Assembly (NCBI RefSeq): GCF_014762705.1
Contig: NZ_JABURL010000065.1
Span: 1 to 64,000, forward strand
Source: Cyclobacterium sp.
Lineage (GTDB): Bacteria; Bacteroidota; Bacteroidia; Cytophagales; Cyclobacteriaceae
DNA length: 64,000 nt
Direction of reading: 5' to 3'
A program made the position numbers and the translations under genes. Shown here one piece after another: positions 17,884-27,168 of this stretch (position 1 is the stretch's first letter; the number at the start of each line of letters is the position of its first letter). The notes under the pieces are model-generated. The model did not search any database. It worked only from the letters and a program-made list of their open reading frames with translations, and had not been told where the DNA came from.

Positions 17884-19014
17884 ATGAAAATCTTTAAGCC
17901 CTTTTGTGCTGTTGTCGTATTTACCCTTTTTTTCCTGAGCGCATTTGTCTCACCAGCTTATCCGCAAACGAATAGCGAAGACCAATCAGTCGCGGGTAAA
18001 AGGTATTTATATGTAGCTGTACCTGGAATAAGAAATTACCTGGGGTATGGTGGTCACGGATTGCTGGTCTTTGACATGGACAATGACCACAAATTTGTAA
18101 AAAGAATACCTACCAGAGGTTTCAAAGCAGATGGAAAGCCCTCCAATGTGAAAGGGATAGATATCAGCATTCCACTGAACAGTATTTTTATCAGCACCCT
18201 TGAGGGTCTGCAAAGGATAGACCTGGAAACCGAGAAGTTGGTTTGGGAAAGGGAATATGAGGGTGGGGCAGATCGGATGTCCATCTCACCCGATGGGCTG
18301 ACCATGTACATGCCCTCTCTTGAAAAAGATTTTTGGAATGTGGTGGATTGCGAGACTGGTGATTTGATTGCTAAAATCAAAGTGGTACAAAGAGCCCACA
18401 ACACCATCTATGGGCCATCAGGAAGACAGGTTTATATGGCCGATATTGCCTCCCCTTTATTGCATGTGGCAGAAACACAAAACCATACAGTGGCTAAAAA
18501 AATCGGTCCCTTTTCCAATGGTATCAGACCTTTTACCATCAATAGCGATGAAAGTCTTGTATTTGTCAATGTGAATGATTTGTTGGGTTTTGAGGTGGGT
18601 GACCTAAAATCCGGGAAGAAATTGGCACAGGTGGTGGTGGAGGGTTGGGACAAGGGGCCTGTCAGAAGACACGGCAACCCCAGTCACGGCATAGGGTTAA
18701 CCCCGGACGAGGAGGAAATATGGATTAGCGATGGTCACAACATGCGCATGCATGTTTTCAGTGCAAAACCTCCCTATCAACAATTGACAACGATCCCCCT
18801 TCAAGACATGCCAGGCTGGGTTACCTTTAGTCTGGATGGTAAGTACGCCTATCCTTCCAGTGGTGAGGTGATTGATGTGAAAACCAGGTCCATTCTCTAT
18901 ACGCTCCAGGATGAATTTTACAATTACGTAGCCAGTGAAAAAATGATAGAAGTGCACCTGGAAAACAAAAAGGCCATAGCTGCGGGAGACCAGTTTGGTT
19001 TAGGTAGAAAATAA
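17884..19014 (+). CDS. Secreted beta-propeller (YVTN/cytochrome-d1-like) repeat protein
   Basis: Predicted seven-bladed beta-propeller; function not recognised. The signal peptide (MKIFKPFCAVVVFTLFFLSAF, cleavage near AYPQ) indicates export. Propeller blades are marked by repeats such as RMSISPDGLTMYMPS, TIYGPSGRQVYMAD, PFTINSDESLVFVNV, HGIGLTPDEEEIWISDG and WVTFSLDGKYAYPSS. Several starts are in frame (17821 TTG, 17851, 17863, 17884); 17884 gives the best signal peptide and 17863 is possible. It lies just after a terminator and 83 nt before the malate synthase gene. Related proteins bind ligands or act as lactonase-like enzymes; lactone hydrolysis would fit a sugar-acid locus but no catalytic residues can be assigned by eye. 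Confidence 0.78.
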   Translation: MKIFKPFCAVVVFTLFFLSAFVSPAYPQTNSEDQSVAGKRYLYVAVPGIRNYLGYGGHGLLVFDMDNDHKFVKRIPTRGFKADGKPSNVKGIDISIPLNSIFISTLEGLQRIDLETEKLVWEREYEGGADRMSISPDGLTMYMPSLEKDFWNVVDCETGDLIAKIKVVQRAHNTIYGPSGRQVYMADIASPLLHVAETQNHTVAKKIGPFSNGIRPFTINSDESLVFVNVNDLLGFEVGDLKSGKKLAQVVVEGWDKGPVRRHGNPSHGIGLTPDEEEIWISDGHNMRMHVFSAKPPYQQLTTIPLQDMPGWVTFSLDGKYAYPSSGEVIDVKTRSILYTLQDEFYNYVASEKMIEVHLENKKAIAAGDQFGLGRK

Positions 19015-19097
19015 AAGAGATTTTTCTGTTGCAAAAACATAAATTTAAAAGCCATTCAAAAAACCCTTAGTTCATTTAAACTTCAATTGAGTAACCT

Positions 19098-20984
19098 ATG
19101 ACTGAAAAAAGTATCATTATCCGCAATAATTTAAATCAGGAATATCAGGATGTCTATACCGATGAGGTATTGTCTGCCCTGGAATTAATGGCACCTTTTA
19201 ATGCGGAGGTGAAAAAGTTAATGGAAGTCCGTTTGCGCAGGAGGCAGGAAAGAAGGCAAAAGCAGAAGCGGATTGATTTTTTAGACCCTTCTACAAATAT
19301 CCCCGGTACTTCAATCAAAGTGGAAGATGCAAGAAGCGGGAAATTTGAAGGAACGGCCATACCCAAAGACCTGCAAAGGCAGTGGGTTCAGGGTACAGGG
19401 CCTGGAGCCAAACCCAACGCCCCTTTGGAAAGCAGTATACGAAATGTAGCCTATGCGCTGTTGTCAGGTGCCGACGGTTGGATGTTTGATGGTGAAGATG
19501 CTTTGGGTCAAACGGGTACCATGTCGCTGGATAATCAAAGAAACCTAAAGTTAGCCATTCATCGAGCACCCGTTTTTTTAACTGTGGCTGAGCAGGTGGC
19601 AGCACAAATGAACAGCTGGTCCAAAGAATTTTTTGGAGAGGAGAAGATCCGGGACTATAAATTACAGTTGGATTTTACTACTGTTATTTTCAGGGCCAGG
19701 GGCCTCCATCTGGATGACAGACACCTGCGCATGAAAGATGGCGCTTCATTTTCTGCCTCTATTGCAGATCTGGTGCTATATGTGACCAATAATTATCAGG
19801 TGCTCCGGGAAAAAGGTTCCTCTATCGTGCTTTACCTGCCAAAGATCCAGACAGCTGAAGAAGCGGCTTTATGGAACAAGATGATATCCCATCTGGAAAA
19901 GCACCTTGGATTGGAAGAAGGAGCGGTAAAGGTTTATATTTTGGTGGAACAGCTTGAGGCAACTTATCAGCTGATGGAAATCAGGGCAGCCCTGGGCAAA
20001 CATTTTGTTGGTTACAATACCGGCAGGTGGGATTACATCAATAGCGTATCCGATGCCATGGCCTGGGATCCTTCCTTTATCAATCCAAATATAGAATCCA
20101 TAGGGATGACCTATGGATACATGAGAAATTACGAGGACCGGGTAAGAAGGGCAGTCAATACGGCTGACCAGCTTGGGAATTTTGCCCTTTGGCAAGGAGG
20201 AATGGAGCCTAATATTCCGGTGGGCTCAGAAGAAGGCGTGAGCAATAGTATGAATAAAGCCATTTCAGGAGCAGAGAGAGAGCAGCGGGAGGGAGCGAGT
20301 GGCAAATGGGTAGCGCATTGGAAAATGGTTCACATCATTCGCCCGGTATGGGAAAAGAAAGGTGAAGCCAATCAACTGGGAAGAAAATTTCCTCCTTTGA
20401 CTTATTCTTCCGAAGATGCAGCTGGCTTGATACTACTAGAAAAAGCACCAAGGACCATCAGAGGAGCCAGAAACCTGTTGAGTGTTGGTTTGCAATATGG
20501 CAATGCCTTTGGACAGGGCATGCAGGCTGCAGCTCTGAAACCTGCGGATTTCTTTGGGGATGATGATGTTCTTTACCTGATGGAAGATATGGCCACAGGA
20601 GAAATCCGTTTGAGTATTCTTTGGGAATGGCTTCACAAAGGCGCTGAAATTACGGAAGATGATCCAGAAACAGGCTTGGTCAAAGGGGACACTTTTTCTG
20701 AAAAAACATTCGATAAATTACTTAAAGAGGAATATGATAAGCTACTGAATGCCAATGATAAAGATGTATACAATGCATCTAAAGATACAACCCTTCCAAT
20801 TGCAAGAAAAATCGTTGACGTGTACGTTAAAGAGGACATTAAGATTCCCTGGTTTATCGATTTATTGAATATCAATCTGAATAATACGAATTTGAAAATT
20901 GCGGAAGATAGGATACACCTTTATGTGAAAAAATTGAAAGAAAAGGGAGAGCGGGTCACTGAAAATCTGGATTTTACCGTTTAA
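19098..20984 (+). CDS. Divergent malate synthase family protein
   Basis: Malate synthase condenses glyoxylate with acetyl-CoA to malate. This 628-aa protein is about 100 residues longer than malate synthase A but keeps its landmarks: D131-G-E133-D134 in place of the DFEDA signature, the FRARGLHL stretch (Arg199/Arg201), LPKIQ at 248-251, Glu284 in ILVE, GRWDY at 309-313 (Mg2+ ligand region), QGGMEPNIP and, at Asp497 in [10 protein letters not shown], the position of the catalytic base. The Phe of the signature is replaced by Gly and the C-terminus extends by about 90 residues. The next gene is an LctP permease 16 nt away, suggesting use of glycolate/glyoxylate or another 2-oxoacid. It may be a canonical but divergent malate synthase or an enzyme with changed substrate. 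Confidence 0.82.
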   Translation: MTEKSIIIRNNLNQEYQDVYTDEVLSALELMAPFNAEVKKLMEVRLRRRQERRQKQKRIDFLDPSTNIPGTSIKVEDARSGKFEGTAIPKDLQRQWVQGTGPGAKPNAPLESSIRNVAYALLSGADGWMFDGEDALGQTGTMSLDNQRNLKLAIHRAPVFLTVAEQVAAQMNSWSKEFFGEEKIRDYKLQLDFTTVIFRARGLHLDDRHLRMKDGASFSASIADLVLYVTNNYQVLREKGSSIVLYLPKIQTAEEAALWNKMISHLEKHLGLEEGAVKVYILVEQLEATYQLMEIRAALGKHFVGYNTGRWDYINSVSDAMAWDPSFINPNIESIGMTYGYMRNYEDRVRRAVNTADQLGNFALWQGGMEPNIPVGSEEGVSNSMNKAISGAEREQREGASGKWVAHWKMVHIIRPVWEKKGEANQLGRKFPPLTYSSEDAAGLILLEKAPRTIRGARNLLSVGLQYGNAFGQGMQAAALKPADFFGDDDVLYLMEDMATGEIRLSILWEWLHKGAEITEDDPETGLVKGDTFSEKTFDKLLKEEYDKLLNANDKDVYNASKDTTLPIARKIVDVYVKEDIKIPWFIDLLNINLNNTNLKIAEDRIHLYVKKLKEKGERVTENLDFTV

Positions 20985-21000
20985 GTCTTTCCGGAATGCC

Positions 21001-22704
21001 ATGTCGATGAACCTGCTGTTTTTACTTGCTCTTTTTCCCATTTTACTTGCCGCAATCATGTTGGTAGGTTTTAGGCTGTCTGCCAGGATCACCATGCCGG
21101 TGACCTTTTTGCTGACATCGATTCTGGCCTATATCTTTTGGGAGATGTCATTGCTGACCATTGTGGCTGCCACCATACAAGGTTTTTTCATCACCTTTGA
21201 TATATTGTATATTGTATTCGCAGCGATACTGCTACTCAATTTATTGAAATATTCCGGTGGGGTGGATACCATCCGGAATGGTTTTCAGGGAATAAGTGCC
21301 GACAGGAGAGTACAGGTGATCATCATCGTTTGGCTTTTTGGTTCTTTTATCGAAGGCGCAGCAGGCTTCGGTACTCCTGCTGCAATTGTTGCCCCCTTAC
21401 TGGTGGCCCTGGGGTTTCCGGCCTTGGCTGCAGTGGTTTTGGGAATGATGGTGCAAAGCACAGCCGTAACATTCGGGGCCGTAGGTACGCCCATATTGGT
21501 AGGGATAAGGGGTGGTCTGGAAAGTCCCGAATTGACTTCCAGGCTTGATTTACTCGGTTGGGAATTTTCAGAAGTTTTGCTCAAAGTCACCGCCAATGCA
21601 GCCATTATTCATGCAGTGGTGGGAACCCTGATGCCATTTTTGATGGTATTGATGCTTTGCCGGTTTTTTGGAAAAAAGAGGTCATGGAGGGAAGGTCTCC
21701 AAATTTTTCCCTTTGCCTTGTTTGCTGGCTTTTGCTTTACATTGCCTTATTTGATTACAGGCATATACCTGGGGCCTGAATTCCCTTCATTGATTGGCTC
21801 CTTGGTTGGTTTGGCTTTAGTGGTTACAGCGGCTAAAATTGGTTTTTTGGTTCCGCGGAAGGTTTGGGATTTGGAAGCTTCTGGTGCCTGGCCACCTGCA
21901 TGGAAAGGTACCTTAAATATCCCTGCTGCCGGCTCCAAGAACGCGGTTGCCAGGGTAACTTTGATTAAGGCATGGATGCCCTATATTATTCTGGCCATTT
22001 TATTGGTCATCAGCCGATTGCCCCAATTGCCCGTCAAAGCCTGGCTGACCGGTATTTCCTTTGGCCTGGAAGGTATTTTAGGTACCAACATTTCAGGCAG
22101 CAGTACCCCCTTGTATTTACCAGGGACCATCCTTTTATTGGTTTGTTGCATGACCTATTTTCTCCATCAGATGAAGGGTGCTTCGGTGAAGCTTGCTCTA
22201 AAGGATAGCGGTTTGATGATCCTGAAGGCAGGTGCAGTACTGTTATTTGCCGTGGCCATGGTGAGGGTATACATCAATTCCGGAGAAAATGACTCAGGCT
22301 TGGTGGCCATGCCAATCTTAATGGCTGAATGGACGGCAGAAAAGGTAGGGATGATTTATCCATTTTTTGCCCCCATGATTGGGGCTCTAGGTGCATTTAT
22401 TGCCGGAAGCAATACTGTCAGCAACCTGATGTTCAGTCTTTTTCAGTATGGTGTTGCCGACAAGTTGGGAATGGCCCCCACCTGGGTCCTTGCCTTGCAA
22501 GCCGTAGGAGCAGCCGCAGGTAACATGATCGCTATCCATAACGTGGTGGCTGCTTCAGCTACCGTGGGTTTGTTGGGCAAAGAGGGGAGCGTACTGAGAA
22601 AAACTGTTTTACCTACCCTATATTATTTGGTTTTTACAGGATTGATAGGGATGCTTTTAATTGGTATGGTAGGAGTGGTGGATCGCTTTTTGATTAATGT
22701 TTAG
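21001..22704 (+). CDS. L-lactate/glycolate permease (LctP family)
   Basis: Inner-membrane secondary transporter for 2-hydroxymonocarboxylates (L-lactate, D-lactate, glycolate). 567 aa, the family's usual length, with about 12-14 membrane segments. Recognisable family stretches include [33 protein letters not shown] and the C-terminal [19 protein letters not shown] and [16 protein letters not shown]. It follows the malate synthase gene by 16 nt and is the last gene of the region, so the two are probably cotranscribed. Glycolate import feeding glyoxylate to malate synthase is the most economical pairing, but lactate cannot be excluded. Confidence 0.93.
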   Translation: MSMNLLFLLALFPILLAAIMLVGFRLSARITMPVTFLLTSILAYIFWEMSLLTIVAATIQGFFITFDILYIVFAAILLLNLLKYSGGVDTIRNGFQGISADRRVQVIIIVWLFGSFIEGAAGFGTPAAIVAPLLVALGFPALAAVVLGMMVQSTAVTFGAVGTPILVGIRGGLESPELTSRLDLLGWEFSEVLLKVTANAAIIHAVVGTLMPFLMVLMLCRFFGKKRSWREGLQIFPFALFAGFCFTLPYLITGIYLGPEFPSLIGSLVGLALVVTAAKIGFLVPRKVWDLEASGAWPPAWKGTLNIPAAGSKNAVARVTLIKAWMPYIILAILLVISRLPQLPVKAWLTGISFGLEGILGTNISGSSTPLYLPGTILLLVCCMTYFLHQMKGASVKLALKDSGLMILKAGAVLLFAVAMVRVYINSGENDSGLVAMPILMAEWTAEKVGMIYPFFAPMIGALGAFIAGSNTVSNLMFSLFQYGVADKLGMAPTWVLALQAVGAAAGNMIAIHNVVAASATVGLLGKEGSVLRKTVLPTLYYLVFTGLIGMLLIGMVGVVDRFLINV

Positions 22705-22725
22705 TTAAATTATCACCTTTTTAAT

Positions 22726-22743
22726 TGATAAAATTGATTATCA
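22726..22743. promoter_or_regulatory. Inverted repeat TGATAA-N6-TTATCA upstream of the SatD-like gene
   Basis: A perfect 6-bp inverted repeat with a 6-nt spacer (22726-22743) lies 49 nt upstream of the SatD-like start, and further TTATCA half-sites occur on either side (about 22710-22715 and 22766-22771). The SatD-like protein carries a helix-turn-helix-like C-terminus, so autoregulation is possible. This is a pattern observation only. Confidence 0.35.
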
Positions 22744-22791
22744 TGTTTTTATGTGATATATTTAATTATCATTTAATAACAGGATATTGTA

Positions 22792-23406
22792 ATGATTGCA
22801 ATCATAACCGGAGACATCAAGGATTCCAGGATGGTACCAGCAGAAAAATGGATGGGGCTGCTAAAGGCTGAGTTGGAGATTTGGGGCAAAGCAGGAGTGG
22901 ACTGGGACATCTACCGCGGAGACAGCTTTCAATTGAAATTGGAGGATCCTGCGGATGTGCTGCAGGTTGCTATCAGAATGAAGGCAAGAATCAAATCAAT
23001 AGCCCCCTTGGATATCAGGATGGGTATTGGTTTGGGAGATGAAAATTTCAGGTCAAAACGCCTTCTGGAAAACAACGGAACAGCCTATATACATTCTGGG
23101 GAGGCATTTGAGAACCTGTCAAAAAGCAACCAGGCATTGCTGATCAAAAGTCCCTTTGATGTATTTGATCAGGAAATTAACCTGATGTTGAAATTAGCTC
23201 TGACAGTAATGGATGAATGGACAGAAAATTCAGCCAGTACGGTTTACCTGGTCATGAAGCACCCCGAAAAAACACAGCGGGAACTTGGGGAGTTGGAGGG
23301 AATCAGCCAGCATGCCATAAGTGCCAGGTTATCCAGAGCCAGGTTTGATACAGTCAATGCTTTGTTGGATTATTTTCCCCGTAAATTGGAAATGTACTTG
23401 TCATGA
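22792..23406 (+). CDS. SatD family protein
   Basis: 204 aa, resembling the SatD family, named from the secretion-and-acid-tolerance locus of Streptococcus mutans; its biochemical role is not established. The N-terminus (MIAIITGDIKDSR and WDIYRGDSFQLKL) is the family signature and resembles nucleotidyl-cyclase-like alpha/beta folds, while the last 50 residues (QRELGELEGISQHAISARLSRA) look like a helix-turn-helix DNA-binding segment. The stop codon overlaps the next gene's start (ATGA). SatD proteins are often paired with a DUF3307 membrane protein, as here. A transcriptional or second-messenger role is inference. Confidence 0.8.
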   Translation: MIAIITGDIKDSRMVPAEKWMGLLKAELEIWGKAGVDWDIYRGDSFQLKLEDPADVLQVAIRMKARIKSIAPLDIRMGIGLGDENFRSKRLLENNGTAYIHSGEAFENLSKSNQALLIKSPFDVFDQEINLMLKLALTVMDEWTENSASTVYLVMKHPEKTQRELGELEGISQHAISARLSRARFDTVNALLDYFPRKLEMYLS

Positions 23407-24101
23407 TCATTTTAATTAAGCTCATATTGGCCCATTTATTAGGGGATTTTGTTTTTCAGCCCAGGAAGTGGGTAGCAGCCAAGGAAAGCAAAAAGTTGGG
23501 TGCTTATCAACTGTACCTGCATTTGCTGGTACATGGCTTGTTGCTGATGCTTCTGGTAGCCGATATTGATTTCTGGCCCTATGCTTTGGGAATCACAATG
23601 GCCCATGGGCTCATTGACCTGATAAAATTATATGCTCAAAATGAGCAAAGCAGGCGGTATTGGTTTTTTATCGACCAATCCGCCCATTTGCTTACTTTAC
23701 TTGTCGCAGTATGGTTCTATGACCATTCCCTGTTTGACTGGATTTTTCAGCTCAGGGACAAGCATTGGCTGGCCGTCACAATTTTTGTGTTTTTATCTTT
23801 ACCGGCATCCGTGATCATCAAAACCATTATATCCAGATGGAACCCGCTGCCGGATGATCATACGGCTTCCCTGGATAAAGCAGGCCAATATATAGGTATA
23901 CTGGAGCGCTGGTTTGTATTTGTATTTATCATGGCAGGAAGATGGGAGGCCATAGGGTTTTTGGTAGCGGCAAAGTCAGTTTTTAGATTCGGAGATCTCC
24001 GGCAGTCAAAGGATAGAAAATTGACAGAGTACATTTTGATTGGAACTTTATTGAGTTTTGGATTGGCTATTTTAAGTGGCTGGATGTACGATCAATTTTA
24101 A
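23403..24101 (+). CDS. DUF3307 family integral membrane protein
   Basis: 232 aa membrane protein of unknown function. The N-terminus ILAHLLGDFVFQPRKWVAAKESKK is the characteristic DUF3307 start, with a conserved His and Asp near the membrane (LAHLLGDF, MAHGLIDLIK). About six hydrophobic segments follow, and VAAKSVFRFGDLRQSKDRKLTEYILIG near the C-terminus is also typical. It overlaps the SatD-like gene by 4 nt, so the two products are probably made in equal amounts and work together. Confidence 0.85.
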   Translation: MIILIKLILAHLLGDFVFQPRKWVAAKESKKLGAYQLYLHLLVHGLLLMLLVADIDFWPYALGITMAHGLIDLIKLYAQNEQSRRYWFFIDQSAHLLTLLVAVWFYDHSLFDWIFQLRDKHWLAVTIFVFLSLPASVIIKTIISRWNPLPDDHTASLDKAGQYIGILERWFVFVFIMAGRWEAIGFLVAAKSVFRFGDLRQSKDRKLTEYILIGTLLSFGLAILSGWMYDQF

Positions 24102-24677
24102 AATAAAAGAGTGGATCTATAAATCGCTTTTTGGAACCATAAAAGAATCTTTTTTACTGTTGATGGAATGAGCCGGGGAATAACAAATAAAATTTCCCAG
24201 GCTACCTATACCTTTTCCTGTTAAAAACCTTGTAACCAATTGATTTTAAGTACCCTAAATTGGACAAATCCCTTTTAAGGCTTTGGCAAATGCAAAATAG
24301 TTGGTTTAAAATAATCCATACAATTAATTTTGTTTTTCAAAATTAAAAAAAATGTTTTGTTCATTTTAATAGTAAAAAATATGGTAAAATATTATAATTA
24401 CCATTTTTTATCTGTTACCTTTATTTTATCAAACAGCAATAAGATAAAAGAATATTTGAGGTTTAGGTATCGGTTTTTTAAACCTGGCCCGTAAGGTCTG
24501 GGAAAAGAAAAAATGGTCAAAGTGTAAAAGCTTGGAAAGAATTTTGGTTAGTTGGTTATTTTTTAATGTAGGGTTTGTCCGGGGTTTCATGAAAATTGAA
24601 ACTCCGGCCTTTTTGTTTATAGGGCTTTACAGCAATCAACTGAATTACCTGGGTTGAATTTGCTTTCAGACCATACC
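24102..24677. other. Gene-free 576-nt region with a lone terminator
   Basis: No convincing ORF. The left half is AT-rich. GGTTTA near 24460 and TAAACC near 24478 can pair, and a terminator follows at 24579-24613 on the + strand, almost 480 nt after the only upstream + strand gene. That distance leaves room for an independent short transcript, but no promoter of the TTG/TAnnTTTG type is clear. Confidence 0.5.
24579..24613 (+). terminator. Rho-independent terminator with no adjacent + strand gene
   Basis: CCGGGGTTTCA (24579-24589) pairs with TGAAACTCCGG (24597-24607), one G-T wobble, loop TGAAAAT, then CCTTTTTG. The T-run follows only in the + direction; on the minus strand no T-run follows the hairpin. 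It either ends a long 3' UTR of the SatD/DUF3307 unit or a small RNA. Confidence 0.75.
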
Positions 24678-25640
24678 CTAAAAATCAGCCCTGTAATGTC
24701 CTACCATCAGGGCATCGATGATTTTGGCAACTTCTGTGGGAGGGGTTTTGGCCATGAGGTATTGTTGCTGCCCGTTTTTATCCGTTTTCCACGCATTGCT
24801 GCCATCATCATGAACAATGGCCATTCCTTTGGGGCTTAGCTCCCAATAGCTGTCTGGTGAGATAAGGTACAGCAATACCGATTGGTCCCAACTTTGCCTG
24901 CCCGAAAAGTCATTGTACAATTGATAACCCATATAGACGGGGCTATCGGGTTTTAGGGATTTTTTAAGATATTCTCCTCCGGTAATGACTTCATTGCCGA
25001 TTTCCCATCCGGAATATATCACCCTGCCCGGCCATTGTTCCACTGTGATTTGGGTGGATTCCGGGTCAGGTCTGTAGAAATTGGCTTCTTTGCCCACTGG
25101 AAATTGTCCGCCCATACAGGCTCATAGCTTTACTTTTTTTCGGATCAGTTCAAAACCTGAGAGTTTACTGATATCATCAGGAGCAGACTGTATCAAATGC
25201 ATCAGATTCGTCAAATGACCTATAGTAACAATGGTGACACTGCTGTCTGCTTCTTTTGCCAGGAGTTTACGGTATAGCCGGGTTGCATCTTCGGCATCGG
25301 CATACTCGTTCAGCCGCTTTGGAAAGGTATGGCTGATCGCCCGGGTGTATTTGGAGAATTCTCTCAAATCAATTCCTTTTTCTACTCCTATGGGAATCTG
25401 AGGCCTTCCGAAATAATGATTGATGGCATCGGCACAAAGTGGGGCATGAAGATCATCACTGGTAACAATAATGCCCAATATTTCTACCCGTTCATGATCT
25501 TCAAGGGTATGCAACATGGCCATAGCCCCCACATCATCTACATCCGAATCGAGATCTGTGTCCAGGATTAGCCTTTCGGTTTGGGCAAGAGTCAGTTTGC
25601 AGCAAATCAGGAAAAGCGAGGAAAGCAGCAAATTTTTCAT
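24678..25640 (-). pseudogene. Secreted inosine-uridine nucleoside hydrolase broken by an in-frame TGA
   Basis: Nucleoside hydrolases split ribonucleosides into base and ribose. The N-terminal part (25640 down to the stop at 25122) has a signal peptide (MKNLLLSSLFLICC, ending TLAQ) and the Ca2+-binding motif LDTDLDSDVDD; the C-terminal part (25115 down to 24678) continues without any shift with the family's CMGGQFPVGKEANF and the later WEIGNEV and HDDGSNAW. Between them the same frame reads KKVKL-stop-ACMGGQ; a residue, probably Trp (TGG to TGA), is expected at the stop. The start at 25640, 4 nt after the transporter stop, is preferred over 25667. The stop may be a real nonsense mutation or a sequence error; a truncated product would lack the second half of the active site. 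Confidence 0.85.
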
Positions 25641-25644
25641 AGGC

Positions 25645-27045
25645 CTATTTTTCTTTGACCTTAGCATGGGTCAGGTATGATACCAATACAATGGTTAACA
25701 AGCTGGCCAACATGGCAAAGGTTCGGAAAGGAAACTGTATGCCAGCAACAGGATCATTCATTGGGTAGGGTAGGAAGGGTTCTATACCGAAAATGGGTTC
25801 TCCACCGCCAAACCTCAAAATCAAGCCTACCAGAATTCCTGCAATGGCACCATATTGATTGCTTTTCTTGAAATAAAGAGCCAATACCAATTGGGGAAAC
25901 AGCACCACATAGACCAGGTCGGCACATAGGTACCAAAGCTCATACACACTTTGAAGGGTCAGGGCCAGCCAGGTGGAAATGGCCCCGATTACCAGAATGG
26001 CCAGACGAATGGTTAATTTTATTTGTTTGTCGGTACAGGAGGGTTTGATGAGTGGGCGGTATAGATTCCAGGTAAACATAGAGGAGGCAGATAATATGGA
26101 GGAATCTACAGATGACATTACCGCGGCCGCAACTGCTCCCAGTCCCAGGGCTGCGATCAAAGGCGGTGTCATTTCCAGGAGTACATAGGGAAGTACCATG
26201 GTGGCTTCCGGAGCTGTACCCAGGGAGGATGTGCTCCAGTCAAAACCTACACCCGCTACTCCGATAAATATGGCAGGTATGGCCATCAGGGCGCAACAAA
26301 TCCCACCAAATATGGAAAGCCTCACAGCGGATTTATCGGAATTGGAGGACAATACGCGCTGAAAATAAACCTGCCAGGGTATGCCTCCCATGACCAGCAA
26401 CAAGGCAAAGTCCACCCAAACCCATATCCCGTTTCCCCAATCGGGATCATTGCCAGTGAAAGCATTGAGGGAAGGGAATAAGGTAAAGCCATTGGCTATG
26501 TTTTGGTCATAAAGTACCAAGGCCTGCTCTAATCCGCCGATTTTATCCAGGGCAAAAGGTATGCTGATGCCCAGACCAATGATAATAAATGCGAGCTGCA
26601 CTACATCCGTATAGGCTACAGACCACAGGCCTCCCAGCATGGTATAGCCCACCGCAATACTCGCCGATACCAAAATGGCCGTCTCCAGATCCAGGCCAAA
26701 TATAGTGGCAAAAGTAATTCCCAGGGCAGCCAATATAGCAGCACTCCAGAAAATCTCTCCTATCAAAGCAGGGATGAAAAGAACAGCGGCGGTCTTTTTG
26801 CCATATTTGTTTTCAAAAACATCAATAAAGGTGGTGAAACCAAAGCTTCTGATCTTTTTAGCAAAAAACAAACCTCCCAAAATCAAACTCAGGGCATAGC
26901 CCCAGGGAGCCTGGGCCCAGACCAGCCCCCGGGCACTGTCATATACTGCCTCACTGGTGCCGATGATATAGCCGCCACCTACCCAGGTAGCAGTCATGGT
27001 AAAAATCCCTATCCATGCCGGCATCCGCCTGCCTGCCAGTAGCAT
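25645..27045 (-). CDS. Sodium:solute symporter closely resembling high-affinity choline transporter CHT1 (SLC5A7)
   Basis: Na+-coupled inner-membrane importer, probably for choline. The sequence resembles animal CHT1 strikingly: FTMTATWVGGGYI-GT-EAVY, WAQAP-GY-LSLILGGLFFAK, LGGLWSVAYTDVVQL, GGIPWQ-YFQRVLSS, AAVMSS-DSSILSASSMF and YGAIAGILVGLILRFGGGEP. The first ATG (27045) would omit the first membrane helix, yet the same frame upstream (27046-27168) encodes a hydrophobic helix (GIFVTLFFYLIILLTGYYA) and runs back to the betB stop codon, which is in the same frame. No ATG, GTG or TTG occurs in that stretch; an ATC in the IIDTR sequence at 27154-27159 sits where Met would be expected. Real translation start is therefore uncertain. 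Next to betA and betB, choline is the likely substrate. Confidence 0.88.
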   Translation of the reverse strand: MLLAGRRMPAWIGIFTMTATWVGGGYIIGTSEAVYDSARGLVWAQAPWGYALSLILGGLFFAKKIRSFGFTTFIDVFENKYGKKTAAVLFIPALIGEIFWSAAILAALGITFATIFGLDLETAILVSASIAVGYTMLGGLWSVAYTDVVQLAFIIIGLGISIPFALDKIGGLEQALVLYDQNIANGFTLFPSLNAFTGNDPDWGNGIWVWVDFALLLVMGGIPWQVYFQRVLSSNSDKSAVRLSIFGGICCALMAIPAIFIGVAGVGFDWSTSSLGTAPEATMVLPYVLLEMTPPLIAALGLGAVAAAVMSSVDSSILSASSMFTWNLYRPLIKPSCTDKQIKLTIRLAILVIGAISTWLALTLQSVYELWYLCADLVYVVLFPQLVLALYFKKSNQYGAIAGILVGLILRFGGGEPIFGIEPFLPYPMNDPVAGIQFPFRTFAMLASLLTIVLVSYLTHAKVKEK

Positions 27046-27168
27046 GCCTTGCGAACTTTGATCTCCCGATTCCTTTCTACTGGCATAATATCCAGTAAGC
27101 AGAATGATCAGGTAAAAGAAAAGGGTTACGAAAATGCCTAGCGTCCTGGTATCGATGATATTGTAGTT

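Noticed and set aside
25122-25124. TGA in the nucleoside hydrolase read as selenocysteine
   Set aside because: Nucleoside hydrolases are not selenoproteins and the local motif suggests Trp; nonsense mutation or sequence error is simpler.
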